Made by a program: the position numbers and the translations under genes | In this document: in pieces, positions 9,533 through 18,877 of the stretch | Layout of the letters: each line of letters begins with the position of its first letter | Position numbering within the stretch: position 1 is the first letter of the stretch | The notes under the pieces: generated by a model | Databases searched by the model: none | What the model was told of the DNA's origin: nothing | Seen by the model: only the letters and a program-made list of their open reading frames with translations | Source of the DNA: an uncultured Desulfobulbus sp. | GTDB taxonomy: Bacteria; Desulfobacterota; Desulfobulbia; Desulfobulbales; Desulfobulbaceae | Assembly: GCF_963664075.1 (NCBI RefSeq) | Contig: NZ_OY760916.1 | Location: 4,436,710 to 4,500,709 of the forward strand | Length of the DNA stretch: 64,000 nt | Reading direction: 5' to 3'

Positions 9533-10732
9533 ATGAAGAAAATACTCTCCTCCGATTTTGCCATCTTTGTGAGCTTGTTTCTGATCCTCACTAACTCTCC
9601 ACCCTTATACGCAGCTCCTAGCCCAGCCCAAAACGAAGTCAACCCCATATCCAGCGACTCTATACAAACAGCTGAAACAATACCTGCTCAGGCCTCAGAA
9701 TTGATCATCTCTGGCATACGCCTGAGCAGCCAGACTTTTTCTCCCTCATTGGGGGAATCCATCACCCTTTCTTTTCAGCTCACCCAACCAGCCAAGGCGC
9801 TTGTTCAATTCTTTGATGCTGATTGGCAATTAGTCAGGGAATTCATGCTCGACGAGCCCTCCGCTCAATCTCCATCCAAGGTGGAGTGGGATGGAAAAGA
9901 CCTGGACGGAAATATCGTACCGGACGAGGCTTATTTTTTTACGATCGAAGCCTACGGTTATAGCGGAAAACTCTCTTTTTATGACCCTTCCACCTTCTCA
10001 GGAGGGAAAAACATCACCTTTCCCGTTCTCTTTGATAAAACCGAGCAGGCAATACCCTACCACTTGGATCAGGATGCGAGAATAGTCGTTCGGGCCGGTG
10101 TCAAACAAGGTCCAATGTTGAAAAATATAGTGAATTGGAAGCCCCGGCCCAAGGGAAATAATAAGGAATCCTGGGATGGAGACGATGAGTCCAAGGTTCT
10201 CTCCGCTGTGGCAGAAAACGACTTCACTCTCGTAGCTGAGGGCATTACCTTGCCTGAGAACAGCATCATTACCAGGGGAAACCACCAATATACCTATTTC
10301 ACCTATAAAAATACTATAGTAACGGAGAGGCCACAAAAAAAAGATCGCTCTAAAATCGACAGCAACAACACGCAATCTGTTGCATTACGGTCGGTACAGC
10401 CCAGATACAAGGGGGTGGACATCAGCTTCCGAATGAAAATTCCAGAGGCTGCTCAATGGAACGAAGATGGAATTCCAATAATAAGCGGCACGCTTCCATT
10501 AAAAATCTATATCGATGATGCAGTTAAACGGTATGTGACCGAACAGCGCTACGAGATCATATGCTATGTGGACAATGAATTCGTTACCGAGCAGGAAGAA
10601 GGGTATTCGCCGTGTACCTGGCTGTGGAACTCGCACAACACGTCCAACGGCGAGCATGTGCTTACCGTGAATGTGGCAACATTGACCGGTAATATTGCCT
10701 CAGGCAGTATGAAAATACTCGTGGATAATTAA
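9533..10732 (+). CDS. Exported FlgD-Ig domain protein
   Basis: 399 residues, with signal peptide (cleavage probably near PPLYAA) and a FlgD-type Ig domain at about 60-145 (VEWDGKDLDGN motif). A second, weaker WDG-containing region (SWDGDD) lies near 215. The rest is beta-rich and unrecognised. The same Ig type occurs three times in the protein at the left edge of the window, which links the two ends of this cluster. It starts 12 bp after the propeller gene. A structural or adhesive role is inferred. Confidence 0.75.
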   Translation: MKKILSSDFAIFVSLFLILTNSPPLYAAPSPAQNEVNPISSDSIQTAETIPAQASELIISGIRLSSQTFSPSLGESITLSFQLTQPAKALVQFFDADWQLVREFMLDEPSAQSPSKVEWDGKDLDGNIVPDEAYFFTIEAYGYSGKLSFYDPSTFSGGKNITFPVLFDKTEQAIPYHLDQDARIVVRAGVKQGPMLKNIVNWKPRPKGNNKESWDGDDESKVLSAVAENDFTLVAEGITLPENSIITRGNHQYTYFTYKNTIVTERPQKKDRSKIDSNNTQSVALRSVQPRYKGVDISFRMKIPEAAQWNEDGIPIISGTLPLKIYIDDAVKRYVTEQRYEIICYVDNEFVTEQEEGYSPCTWLWNSHNTSNGEHVLTVNVATLTGNIASGSMKILVDN

Positions 10733-10749
10733 ATAGATAGAGGGGTGAA

Positions 10750-11763
10750 TTGAAAGTCAAGAACTGTTTTTTACTCTGTGCCTGTCTGGTCCTATTGTGG
10801 GGGAATACTGTTTTTTCCGCTCAAAAAGAAGTCATTGTCTATACCTCAGTAGACCAGGTGTTTTCCCAGTCTCTCCTGCAGGAATATGAAAAACAGACAG
10901 GGGTAAGAGTAAAAGCGGTGTATGATGTTGAGGCCGCTAAAACAACCGGATTAGTCAACCGTCTCATAGTTGAGAAAAAACATCCCCGATGCGATGTTTT
11001 CTGGAATTCAGAAATCGGCAAGACTATAGTATTACGTGAAAAAGGCGTGTTAGCACCCTATGCTTCACCTTCCTCTGCGGGTATTCCATTATTTCTCATT
11101 GATAAAGAGAAGTATTGGACCGCTTTTGCAGCCCGTGCCCGGGTGTTGGTTTACAATATTGATATGTTAACGGAAAGTGAGCTTCCACAATCCATCTTTG
11201 AATTGACAGATCCCAAATGGCGGGGCAAGGTTGCCATGGCCTATCCTCTTTTTGGGACAACGGCCACACATACGGCTGCCCTGTTTACTCTTCTTGGCGA
11301 AGAAAAAACCAAAAGATATCTGCAGGATATGAAGAAGAATGACGTTGTAATAGTTGATGGCAACTCAGTGGTCAGGGATCTGGTTGTGGATGGACGCCTT
11401 CCCATTGGGGTCACCGATACGGATGATGTTAATGTAGCCATGCAGTCGGGTAAGCATGTAAAGATGATCTACCCCGATAAAAACGGTATTGGTACTTTAC
11501 TGATACCCAATACGGTTGCCCTCATTAAAGATGCTCCCCACCCGGAGGAGGGGAAAAAATTCATCGATTATCTGCTGAGCAGAGAAATCGAAAGCAAACT
11601 GTCTTTTGGTGAATCTGGGAACATTCCGGTACGAGACGGTGTAAAGACCCCACCTTCTGTACCTTCGTATTCTTCCATCAAGGCTATGGAGGTAGATTAT
11701 TACAAGGTCGCGGAAACGATGCCTAAAGCGGCCAGGTTCTGTCAGGAACTTTTTGTCAGATGA
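10750..11763 (+). CDS. Iron-type ABC transporter periplasmic binding protein
   Basis: 337 residues, with signal peptide (LLWGNTVFSA) and a family 1 solute-binding fold beginning VIVYTSVDQVFSQ, as in the FbpA/AfuA ferric-ion receptors. DVFWNSE and YNIDML are further family features. It captures ligand in the periplasm for the permease encoded 8 bp downstream. The start is TTG, chosen because GAGGGG lies just upstream. Fe(III) is the usual ligand, but the metal-binding tyrosine pair was not verified, so another anion or metal is possible. No Fur box can be seen in the short upstream gap. Confidence 0.86.
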   Translation: MKVKNCFLLCACLVLLWGNTVFSAQKEVIVYTSVDQVFSQSLLQEYEKQTGVRVKAVYDVEAAKTTGLVNRLIVEKKHPRCDVFWNSEIGKTIVLREKGVLAPYASPSSAGIPLFLIDKEKYWTAFAARARVLVYNIDMLTESELPQSIFELTDPKWRGKVAMAYPLFGTTATHTAALFTLLGEEKTKRYLQDMKKNDVVIVDGNSVVRDLVVDGRLPIGVTDTDDVNVAMQSGKHVKMIYPDKNGIGTLLIPNTVALIKDAPHPEEGKKFIDYLLSREIESKLSFGESGNIPVRDGVKTPPSVPSYSSIKAMEVDYYKVAETMPKAARFCQELFVR

Positions 11764-11771
11764 TGGAGTAG

Positions 11772-13304
11772 ATGACACCGCCACGTTATTTTAGTTGGAC
11801 AGCGATAAGTCTCTTTATCATCCTTGCTGTTTTACCTCTCGCATATCTGATTATTACACCGTTTCTTGATCAACCAGGAGCGTTGCCATTATGGAACACT
11901 TTTGAATACCGGCATTTGTCCCTGGTCGGCAGCAGTCTTCTTATTGCATCGGGAACAGGTATTCTCTCCTTGATATCTGGCGGGAGCCTCGCTTGTTTTA
12001 TAAGTAGAACTGATATGCCAGGACAGAGATGGTTAAGATATACATTCATAACTCCACTCCTTATCCCACCTTACATACATGCGATTGTCTGGGAGCATCT
12101 GGCTCCTGTGCTCCAGAGAGTCTTCCATTTCAATATCCACAGCATTGCCGGAGTTGTCCTGGTTCTGTCTCTGTCCTATTTCCCCTTCGTGACAATAACA
12201 ACCATGGCAGGCCTGCAAAATATTGACCGTAACAAAGAGGAAGCCGCTTTGCTGGTCAACGGTCCCCTGGCGATGCTTCGCCGGATCACCCTGCCACTTT
12301 GCCTGCCAAGCATATTAAGTGGGACACTTTTTGTTTTTATTTTCGCCGTTATTAATGTGGGTGTACCTGATATTCTCCGGGTCAGGGTCTATCCCTTGGA
12401 GGTGTTCATTCAATACAGTGCATTTTATGATAGCTGGAAGGCAGTATTGTTGTCCTTGCCAATGGTTACAATCACTGTAGCTTTAATAATAATACAACGC
12501 TGGTTCATGGGCGATCAGTCATACATCAACATAAACGGAGGAGAACTCTCTCCCATCCGCTTTAGGCTTGGACAATCGGGAAAGATCTGTGCTCTTGCCT
12601 TTTCACTTCTCATTGGCTTCGCCTTTGTACTGCCCATTGGTGTTTTATTGATTAAGTCGGGGGGCATTTCTACATATGTCCAGGTGGTTGGTTCATCCTT
12701 GAAACCAATTCAGCTGAGTTTTTTTGCGGCAATTACCGCGGCTTTGTTTACCGCAGTGCTTGGGGGTAGCCTTGGATATCTGCAACAGCGCCTGGAAAAG
12801 CACGCCCGGTTTTTCTTATCTTTACTGATATTCTTCCCGCTTGCGATCCCAGCCACAACGATGGGGATTGGCCTGATAGGAGTATGGAATCACGGCTCCC
12901 TAGATTGGATTTACGGCAGTGTCGCTATCATGGTCATTGCGCATATGGCAAGATTTACCCCCTATGCTGCGGCTGTGATACATTCCGGTGTAGAACAGGT
13001 TCATCCCAGATTGGAAGAAGCTGCATTGCTTTCAGGGGCCAGTTTCTTATCCATCTGGTTGTCTATTTTTATTAAATTAACAAGGCGTCATCATGCAGCA
13101 GCCGCATGCATTGTATTTATTCTTGCCTTCGGGGATTTGGGAACCACATTGCTGGTTTGCCCGCCAGGCATTGAAACAATCCCTGTTAAAATTTATAACC
13201 TGATGCACTATGGTGCAGATGATATGGTCGCTGCATTATGTATTATCCTGCTGCTCCTGACTTTTACGACCTCCTCGGCATTTCTATGGATTCTGCGAAA
13301 GTGA
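11772..13304 (+). CDS. Iron-type ABC transporter permease, fused double domain
   Basis: 510 residues with about twelve membrane segments in two homologous halves. EAA-type cytoplasmic loops are visible: EEAALLVNGPLAMLRRITLP near residue 155 and LEEAALLSGASFLSIWL near 415. This is the FbpB/ThiP layout, where one chain supplies both permease domains. It lies between the binding protein and ATPase genes with short gaps and so forms a complete importer. Confidence 0.88.
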   Translation: MTPPRYFSWTAISLFIILAVLPLAYLIITPFLDQPGALPLWNTFEYRHLSLVGSSLLIASGTGILSLISGGSLACFISRTDMPGQRWLRYTFITPLLIPPYIHAIVWEHLAPVLQRVFHFNIHSIAGVVLVLSLSYFPFVTITTMAGLQNIDRNKEEAALLVNGPLAMLRRITLPLCLPSILSGTLFVFIFAVINVGVPDILRVRVYPLEVFIQYSAFYDSWKAVLLSLPMVTITVALIIIQRWFMGDQSYININGGELSPIRFRLGQSGKICALAFSLLIGFAFVLPIGVLLIKSGGISTYVQVVGSSLKPIQLSFFAAITAALFTAVLGGSLGYLQQRLEKHARFFLSLLIFFPLAIPATTMGIGLIGVWNHGSLDWIYGSVAIMVIAHMARFTPYAAAVIHSGVEQVHPRLEEAALLSGASFLSIWLSIFIKLTRRHHAAAACIVFILAFGDLGTTLLVCPPGIETIPVKIYNLMHYGADDMVAALCIILLLLTFTTSSAFLWILRK

Positions 13305-13320
13305 TTTTTTCCAAGTGATA

Positions 13321-14046
13321 ATGATCGAAATAGAACACATTCATAAAACGGTCCAGGGGAAAAAAGTACTGATAGATTTTTCTCTGCAGGTGGATAAGCA
13401 AAAAATCGTGGCCTTGATCGGACCATCGGGTTGCGGGAAAACATCTTTATTACGTCTGATCGCCGGCCTTGATGTTCCCAATAAAGGGAAAATCACCATA
13501 GAGGGTATCCCCGTTAATAATCCGAAAATTTTATGCCCTGCTCATCAACGAAAAGTGGGAATGATTTTTCAAGATCTTGCCTTATGGCCTCACATGACAG
13601 CACGGCAACACCTGCAATACGTCTTCGGACAACAAAAAGCAGCTAAATTCAATTTTGATGACAAAATTGAAACAATGTTGTCAGCCGTTAATTTAAACAG
13701 TCACGCAAGCCGTTACCCACACCAGCTTTCCGGCGGAGAGCAACAGCGTCTGGCCATCATTAGAGCTTTGGCCCAGGAGCCAAACTACTTATTAATGGAT
13801 GAACCGTTCAGCAGTCTTGACCCGATATTGAAAACAGAGATGGAATCGTTCGTCTCCCATGTCCAGAAAGAATCAAAAATCGGGATCCTGTATGTCACCC
13901 ATAATTTAAGAGATTTAGAGCAAATAACAGACAAAATAGCAGTCATGAAGCATGGTCGATTGGTACAGTTTGGAGACAGAAACGATGTTCTCAGCCGTCC
14001 TATTAATGAATTTGTTGAGAAAATGACAAATATTTCAAACCAATGA
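13321..14046 (+). CDS. ABC transporter ATP-binding protein (FbpC-like)
   Basis: 241 residues from ATG 13321; GTG 13315 in the same frame is an alternative. Walker A is GPSGCGKTS, the signature is LSGGEQQR, Walker B is LLMDEP, and a switch His lies in VTHNLRD. It is shorter than classical FbpC (about 350) because the C-terminal regulatory domain is missing. It energises the importer encoded just upstream. Its stop overlaps the next start (ATGA), so the following gene is translationally coupled. Confidence 0.9.
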   Translation: MIEIEHIHKTVQGKKVLIDFSLQVDKQKIVALIGPSGCGKTSLLRLIAGLDVPNKGKITIEGIPVNNPKILCPAHQRKVGMIFQDLALWPHMTARQHLQYVFGQQKAAKFNFDDKIETMLSAVNLNSHASRYPHQLSGGEQQRLAIIRALAQEPNYLLMDEPFSSLDPILKTEMESFVSHVQKESKIGILYVTHNLRDLEQITDKIAVMKHGRLVQFGDRNDVLSRPINEFVEKMTNISNQ

Positions 14047-14540
14047 TCAAACAAACTACCTTAAGGACAACTACGATATTACTCATAGCTCTTACCCTCT
14101 TAGGGGCCTTTTTTCCATGTTTAACCAAAGGGGAAAATCCAGATTTCGTTTTTTCAACATGGGATATATTTGAAGCAGACAAACTGGCTTCCATATGGCT
14201 CATAAAGCGTTATATAAACCCAGAAGCTGAAATCAAAATCTACCCGAAGGGAACACATATCAAGGAGGGGATACCATTTGATACACCTGAGGCAAAATTC
14301 AGGCGCTATCATAATGCATCAACCTATGCTGTCCTTATGACGCACTACGACATTAACGATCCGACCTGTGAATATATATCCAGAATTATCCACGATATAG
14401 AGATAAACACATGGGGGGTAAAGGCGATGCCCGAATCAGATATGGTCAACCAAAATATTTTGCAGATTATTAAAGAATCATCCAATGTTGATGAAATCAT
14501 GATTCGAGGATTACGTGTTTTTGACCAATTGTCTAAATGA
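14043..14540 (+). CDS. Exported ChrB C-terminal-domain protein
   Basis: 165 residues. After a signal peptide-like N-terminus (TTTILLIALTLLGAFF) the sequence follows the ChrB family core: a DKLASIWLIKRYINPEAE motif, then IPFDTPEA and a RIIHDIEI segment. ChrB is known as a cytoplasmic chromate-responsive regulator or resistance protein; an exported stand-alone version is unusual. The 4-bp overlap with the ABC ATPase gene suggests that the product works with the importer, for example as a periplasmic metal or oxyanion handling factor. That role is inference. Confidence 0.78.
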   Translation: MIKQTTLRTTTILLIALTLLGAFFPCLTKGENPDFVFSTWDIFEADKLASIWLIKRYINPEAEIKIYPKGTHIKEGIPFDTPEAKFRRYHNASTYAVLMTHYDINDPTCEYISRIIHDIEINTWGVKAMPESDMVNQNILQIIKESSNVDEIMIRGLRVFDQLSK

Positions 14541-14667
14541 AAAAAGATGCGTAATTAGATGGTTATCATATAAAAAAATCTTCATCATTTTTAATCAAAC
14601 ATTTTGAAGATCAGGTGGGATTGATTCAAGCTCTTCATGTAACCTAATAATAAACAAAGGGGCTAAT

Positions 14668-16312
14668 CCTGAATCCGTGACGACCTTAGACAGTCCACCG
14701 CGTTTGGGTCTGTCGGGTACGATTGCCAGCCTTGCTGGCTGATGCTCATGTGTATAAGCCGTACGCTACGGTTATTTTGGCGTCTTGTTCATTGAAAATT
14801 CCACAAGTTGGCACAGTGAAGACGCAGTATTTCTACATTACCCTGAATTTATTATAAATTTTATCTAAACAACCGGAGCCAAACGATCATGCACAAAGCT
14901 GAAGGCGGTGAAAGCAGGGCAATGTCGGCTGAAACGTAATTTTACTCGCCTGCCGGTGCAGATCAGTCGTGCTGCCAGGTACATCAATTCCTGAATTACG
15001 GTGCGCAGTCTTCTTCGTTTTGCTGAATGCCGCACCGGTCCGAAAGGTGCGATCAGGCCCGCTTGTCCGATAAAGCGAAGAATGTTGTAAGCAAAAGCGC
15101 CTAACGTCATGACCAGCGCGTTGGTAGCAAACTTGCCGCTCGGGAGCCGTTCGAGATCCAAATCGGTTTTGAACTCGCTATGGAATTGTTCCGAGGTAGC
15201 ATGCTGGCGATAAAGTTCAATCACATCTTCCGCGGCTATCGCAAGGTCGGTCCACCACTCCTCAAGGGTAATATCAGGTTTAAGGAGAAACTGTCCTGTT
15301 TTATCGATGGTCAGTTCGGTTACACGAACGATACGCTGTAAAGTGTAGGTGGTACCTTTGACTGCTTTCTGCTCCTCCACGAGAATGGTGCAAACACGTT
15401 TGCCTTTTCTGGGTGTCTTTACTTCCCCTTGGGCAAACACCTTGTCGCGCCAGGCTATAGGGTCGTTCTGCCTGGGGTTCCACTTAACGATGTAATGTGT
15501 ATTTTCGGCGTCCTCCAGGGCGATCATGGTATCGAGGGCATCGTTGCCTGAATCTGCACGAACGAGCAGTGGTTCTCTGGTGAGTTCGCGAGCAGAGGAA
15601 ATCACACGATTGATGAAATCAACAAATCCATTTTGGCTATGCTGGCTGCCAGGTCGCAGTTCCACTTCCAGGCACCAACCCTCTTTACCGAGATAGGCTG
15701 CCATGGGAGCATAGCCATCGTAGTTTTTGTAGGTACGGCTCACACCTTCTTTCTTGGTCTTGGAATTATCCTGGGGGAAAACATCCACATCCAAAGGGAT
15801 AAGACCGCTTCGGCAACCAGAGATCGGGGCTTTAAGCCGTTTGAGCATGGTTCGCGAACAACGATTAATTGTCGGAACAAGACGAGTCCCGGACTCATCG
15901 AGACGCTGCCGCAACCGCTCGACCGAAGGAATACGGCCTATACCAAGGGCTTGCTTGAAATAATCGTCCTCTCGCATTGAGGCGATAGCCTGATAGTCAC
16001 TCTTCCCCAGGCAAAGTAGACCAAGATAGCTGCGAAGTACATCGATCTCGGCAATGCAGTTCCCACCCTTGGCTAGGCGGCCAACTTGCCGACTGAGGTC
16101 GCTGTGCCGGTTGATGCAGGCACCGACCAGAGCGAGCCCGGAGTGACTGGTGTAAAATTCTTCGCTGCTTTGCTCGAGTATAAATCGCTTCATGTTTTCA
16201 CCTTTCGAGTGAGTTTTTTGTGACAGGTATACATTGCAATATTTTAAAGAAAAATCAATAATTTAACTGCATGATCCCTGCAATTTTATTGATGAGTCAT
16301 CACGGATTAAGG
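14668..16312 (-). mobile_element. IS1380 family insertion sequence, about 1645 bp
   Basis: Imperfect inverted ends are visible: CCTGAATCCGTGACGA at 14668 and its near complement TCATCACGGATTAAGG at 16297-16312, with 14 of 16 positions matching. One IS1380-type transposase lies between them on the minus strand. The flanking bases (TAAT left, TATG right) do not form a target duplication, which hints at an IS-mediated deletion or later change on one side. Confidence 0.8.
14865..16193 (-). CDS. IS1380 family transposase
   Basis: 442 residues, full length for the family. DDE-type motifs are seen in LDVDVFPQDNSKT and LLVRADSGNDA, with the usual YDGYAPM and EQFHSEFKTDLDLERLPSG segments. The reading frame is intact, so the element may be active. 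ATG 16193 is the start. Confidence 0.92.
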   Translation of the reverse strand: MKRFILEQSSEEFYTSHSGLALVGACINRHSDLSRQVGRLAKGGNCIAEIDVLRSYLGLLCLGKSDYQAIASMREDDYFKQALGIGRIPSVERLRQRLDESGTRLVPTINRCSRTMLKRLKAPISGCRSGLIPLDVDVFPQDNSKTKKEGVSRTYKNYDGYAPMAAYLGKEGWCLEVELRPGSQHSQNGFVDFINRVISSARELTREPLLVRADSGNDALDTMIALEDAENTHYIVKWNPRQNDPIAWRDKVFAQGEVKTPRKGKRVCTILVEEQKAVKGTTYTLQRIVRVTELTIDKTGQFLLKPDITLEEWWTDLAIAAEDVIELYRQHATSEQFHSEFKTDLDLERLPSGKFATNALVMTLGAFAYNILRFIGQAGLIAPFGPVRHSAKRRRLRTVIQELMYLAARLICTGRRVKLRFSRHCPAFTAFSFVHDRLAPVV

Positions 16313-16569
16313 TATGAATCAAAATAACAGTTGTTGTTATTTATGATTCGTTGCCAACTTCATTTGTAAGTCGATAGAAGTTCATATGAAGTGAGGGTAA
16401 ATGACCGTTTTTTCTATAGTAATAATTGTAAAAAATATTTTCAGTAATCGGTATACGTGTATAATGTCTTGAATTTTTCAGAATAAATCGTCAATTCAGC
16501 GATTGTTTAAGAAATTAGGAGCTTTTTAGTGTGTTATCGGTATAGTGATATGCGTATATATATACAAGT

Positions 16570-17160
16570 CTGCGCTCAGCCATCGGCAAGATCAACCTGG
16601 ACAATACTTTCGAGGCCCGTGAGACGCTGAATCAGCAGGTCGTTGATGCCCTTGATGAGGCCTCGCAAAACTGGGGGGTCAAGGTCCTGCGTTATGAAAT
16701 TAAGGATATTCAACCGCCTCGCAGTGTATTGGATGCAATGGAAAAACAGATGAGGGCGGAGCGGGAAAAACGGGCCGAAATAGCCAAGTCAGAAGGCGAA
16801 CGCCAGGCAATGATTAACCGGGCTGAGGGGGCTCGTGCGGAGGCAATTGCCCGTTCAGAGGGTGAAAAGATGCGGCGCATCAATGAGGCAGAAGGTCAAG
16901 CCCAAGAAATATTGAAAGTTGCCGAAGCAACCGGTGAGGGAATTCGTCGTGTGGCGGAGTCCTTAAGCTCCCCCGGTGGACAGGATGCAGCTAATCTGGA
17001 TGTCGCGAAAAAGTATATCGATCAGTTTGGAAAACTGGCCAAAGAGAGCAATACCATGATCTTGCCAGCCAACCTGACCGATGTTGCCTCCGTGGTTGCT
17101 ACGGCACTCACTACTCTGGAGCGCACCAAAACGGTGCAGAAAGGGACCGATGCCACATAA
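16570..17160 (+). pseudogene. qmcA: 5'-truncated SPFH/band-7 protein (QmcA/paraslipin type)
   Basis: Homology begins abruptly at 16570 with LRSAIGKINLDNTFEARETL, which corresponds to the middle of the SPFH domain, and runs to the normal C-terminus (GVKVLRYEIKDIQPP, then the EKRAEIAKSEGERQ coiled coil). The N-terminal membrane anchor and the first half of the SPFH domain are missing. An AT-rich unrelated stretch (16313-16569) precedes it, with a stop codon 24 bp upstream. The IS1380 copy nearby makes an IS-driven deletion likely. A 143-residue piece could start at ATG 16729, but it would lack the membrane anchor. Confidence 0.82.
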
Positions 17161-17182
17161 GTACGGCATCTATGCGCTTCAA

Positions 17183-17218
17183 GCCGTTGCTCATTTTTTT
17201 GAGCAGCGGTTGTTTTTT
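17183..17218 (+). terminator. Intrinsic terminator after the truncated SPFH gene
   Basis: A stem of about 10 bp (CCGTTGCTCA with TGAGCAGCGG, one G-T pair) is followed by a T-rich tract. It lies in the convergent gap before the minus-strand btuF-like gene. Confidence 0.7.
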
Positions 17219-17253
17219 CCCGTGCCAGATTCTCATGGCAAGGTGTTTTTTGC

Positions 17254-18168
17254 TCAGTTGGTTCGAGTAGGAAGCTCAATCACTGCTTCAGGATGGATTA
17301 AACGGGCAAAGGTCAACAAAGTGTCGGCAAAGGTCAGGGGAGAGGGGCTACAGACCAAGTCCGGATTGAGCGGATAGACCCGCTGATCGCGCACGGCATC
17401 AATGGTTGTAAACTGCAACCATCGTTTTTTCTCCTGGGCCCCAATCCCATGTTCCGACCCCATGACCGCAATGATGATAACCTGTGGATTGAGAGCTATA
17501 ACCTGTTCAATTTTCATGGAGCCCTGCCGCTGGCCACCGGCAATGTTTATTCCGCCAGCAAGTTCAATAAAATCATGGGTGAACGAGTTGCTCACAGAGG
17601 AGAACAGGGGGCTGGCTCCCACCTGGAGAAAAACCCTGGTTTTGGGGAGATTGGCGACGGCGAGGCGGATTGCCTCTACTTGCGCCTGGGACTGGGCAAT
17701 AAGGGCTTCAGCCTCTGTGTGCAGACCCAAAAGCTGTCCGAGTCGGCGAAATTGTGAGCAGATATCGGTAAAGGAGGCTGGTTGTCGAAATACTTCGACG
17801 TGAAGCCCAAGTGAGCGCAGTTTAGCAATCTGTTGGCGAGGATTGAGATTGATAGACAACACCAGCTCAGGGCGAAGACTGACAATCTTTTCTATGCTCA
17901 ACTCCTGCACAGAACCGATTTTTTGAATATATCTGGCAGATTCGGGGCGTTGACAGTACACCGTATCCCCGACCAGTCGTTCACCTGCACCAAGAAGAAA
18001 AATATTTTCGGTGAGCAGAGGACTGAGTGAAACCACGCGGTCAGGTGCTGTGACCTGTTGCTCTCCTGCCAAGAGTGGGGACGCAAACAAGAAGAGCAAC
18101 AAAAAAACGAGGCCTGAATGTGGCCTCGTTATGGACACCAAGTGGCGCAGATTTTTATCAGGGGACAT
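17254..18168 (-). CDS. btuF: BtuF-like periplasmic binding protein (cobalamin/siderophore class)
   Basis: 304 residues with a signal peptide (LLFLFASPLLAG) and the helical-backbone metal receptor fold: RVVSLSPLLTENIFLLGAGERLVG at the N-terminal lobe, and ELAGGINIAGG before the second lobe. This class binds vitamin B12, haem or ferric siderophores for ABC import. No permease or ATPase gene adjoins it. B12 is attractive because EutBC in this window needs adenosylcobalamin, but that link is inference. No B12 riboswitch is seen upstream. Confidence 0.8.
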   Translation of the reverse strand: MSPDKNLRHLVSITRPHSGLVFLLLFLFASPLLAGEQQVTAPDRVVSLSPLLTENIFLLGAGERLVGDTVYCQRPESARYIQKIGSVQELSIEKIVSLRPELVLSINLNPRQQIAKLRSLGLHVEVFRQPASFTDICSQFRRLGQLLGLHTEAEALIAQSQAQVEAIRLAVANLPKTRVFLQVGASPLFSSVSNSFTHDFIELAGGINIAGGQRQGSMKIEQVIALNPQVIIIAVMGSEHGIGAQEKKRWLQFTTIDAVRDQRVYPLNPDLVCSPSPLTFADTLLTFARLIHPEAVIELPTRTN

Positions 18169-18215
18169 GATTTCCCCTGAAACGGGATGAGGTCAAAAAG
18201 GTGTGGATTGCATGT

Positions 18216-18572
18216 TTAAAGGACATCATCATCGTTGATGTTGCTGCTGTCCTCATCAATCTCATCGTCGCCGTCGAGATCATCGTCATTGTCGTCGATG
18301 TATTTCTCATCCTCTTCATATTCATCCTCGTCAGGAGAAATATCAGGAGTAGATTCATCGGCGGCTCGTACCGCTTTGGGAATTTTGGATTCCGGAAGGA
18401 CAAATTCACGAATTTTCTCAACCTCATCGGAGAGAAGCAAATCTGCTTGGCAGACCTTGCAGGTTTTGACATGCTGGTCAACAAACTGCATCATGCGGGC
18501 CGGAGCCATGGTTTCTTGTTTCACCCGAAGGTACCAGTCCTTGATCAGGCGAATTAAAGTCTCACATTCCAT
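18216..18572 (-). CDS. Hypothetical protein with CxxC motif and acidic tail
   Basis: 118 residues. The N-terminal half is helical with CKVCQ near residue 38, where a neighbouring His gives an HVKTCKVC zinc-finger-like arrangement similar to anti-sigma zinc fingers. The last 45 residues are almost all Asp and Glu (DEDEYEEDEKYIDDNDDD). No family is recognised. It is encoded 47 bp upstream of the btuF-like gene on the same strand and may be co-transcribed with it. A protein-binding or anti-sigma role would be speculation. Confidence 0.65.
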   Translation of the reverse strand: MECETLIRLIKDWYLRVKQETMAPARMMQFVDQHVKTCKVCQADLLLSDEVEKIREFVLPESKIPKAVRAADESTPDISPDEDEYEEDEKYIDDNDDDLDGDDEIDEDSSNINDDDVL

Positions 18573-18779
18573 GAAAAATCGAGGTGTGTGCTGTTAGGGG
18601 CCGAGGCCCAATTTGAATCTGAATGGCAACAAACAGTTGTGTTTTGAACAAATAATTATTAATTATAAAAAACGCTTTCGCAACCACTGAAGTACTCGAA
18701 GGGGGCAAACATATACCTTCTTCTCTTCTGTGGGCAACAAAAATAGGTACCGTTTGTTGCAAGCAAAGATCGTTCAAAC

Positions 18780-18877
18780 GGAAGTGGAAAGGGCACTGGT
18801 GGCTCTCCCGGACTTCAAATCCGGTGTGCCGGGCGAATAACCCGGTAGGTGGGTTCGATTCCCATGCACTTCCGCCA
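18780..18877 (+). tRNA. selC: tRNA-Sec (anticodon TCA)
   Basis: 98 nt including an encoded CCA. The long acceptor stem (GGAAGTGG with its complement before GCCA), the long variable arm (GTGCCGGGCGAATAACCCGG) and the TCA anticodon in GGACTTCAAATCC are typical of selenocysteine tRNA. Its presence means that the cell reads some UGA codons as selenocysteine, so UGA-interrupted frames elsewhere in the genome need care. Confidence 0.95.

Noticed and set aside
18201..18597. Long plus-strand frames opposite the acidic-tail gene
   Set aside because: They are shadows of the Asp/Glu-rich minus-strand frame (low complexity) and have no start signals.
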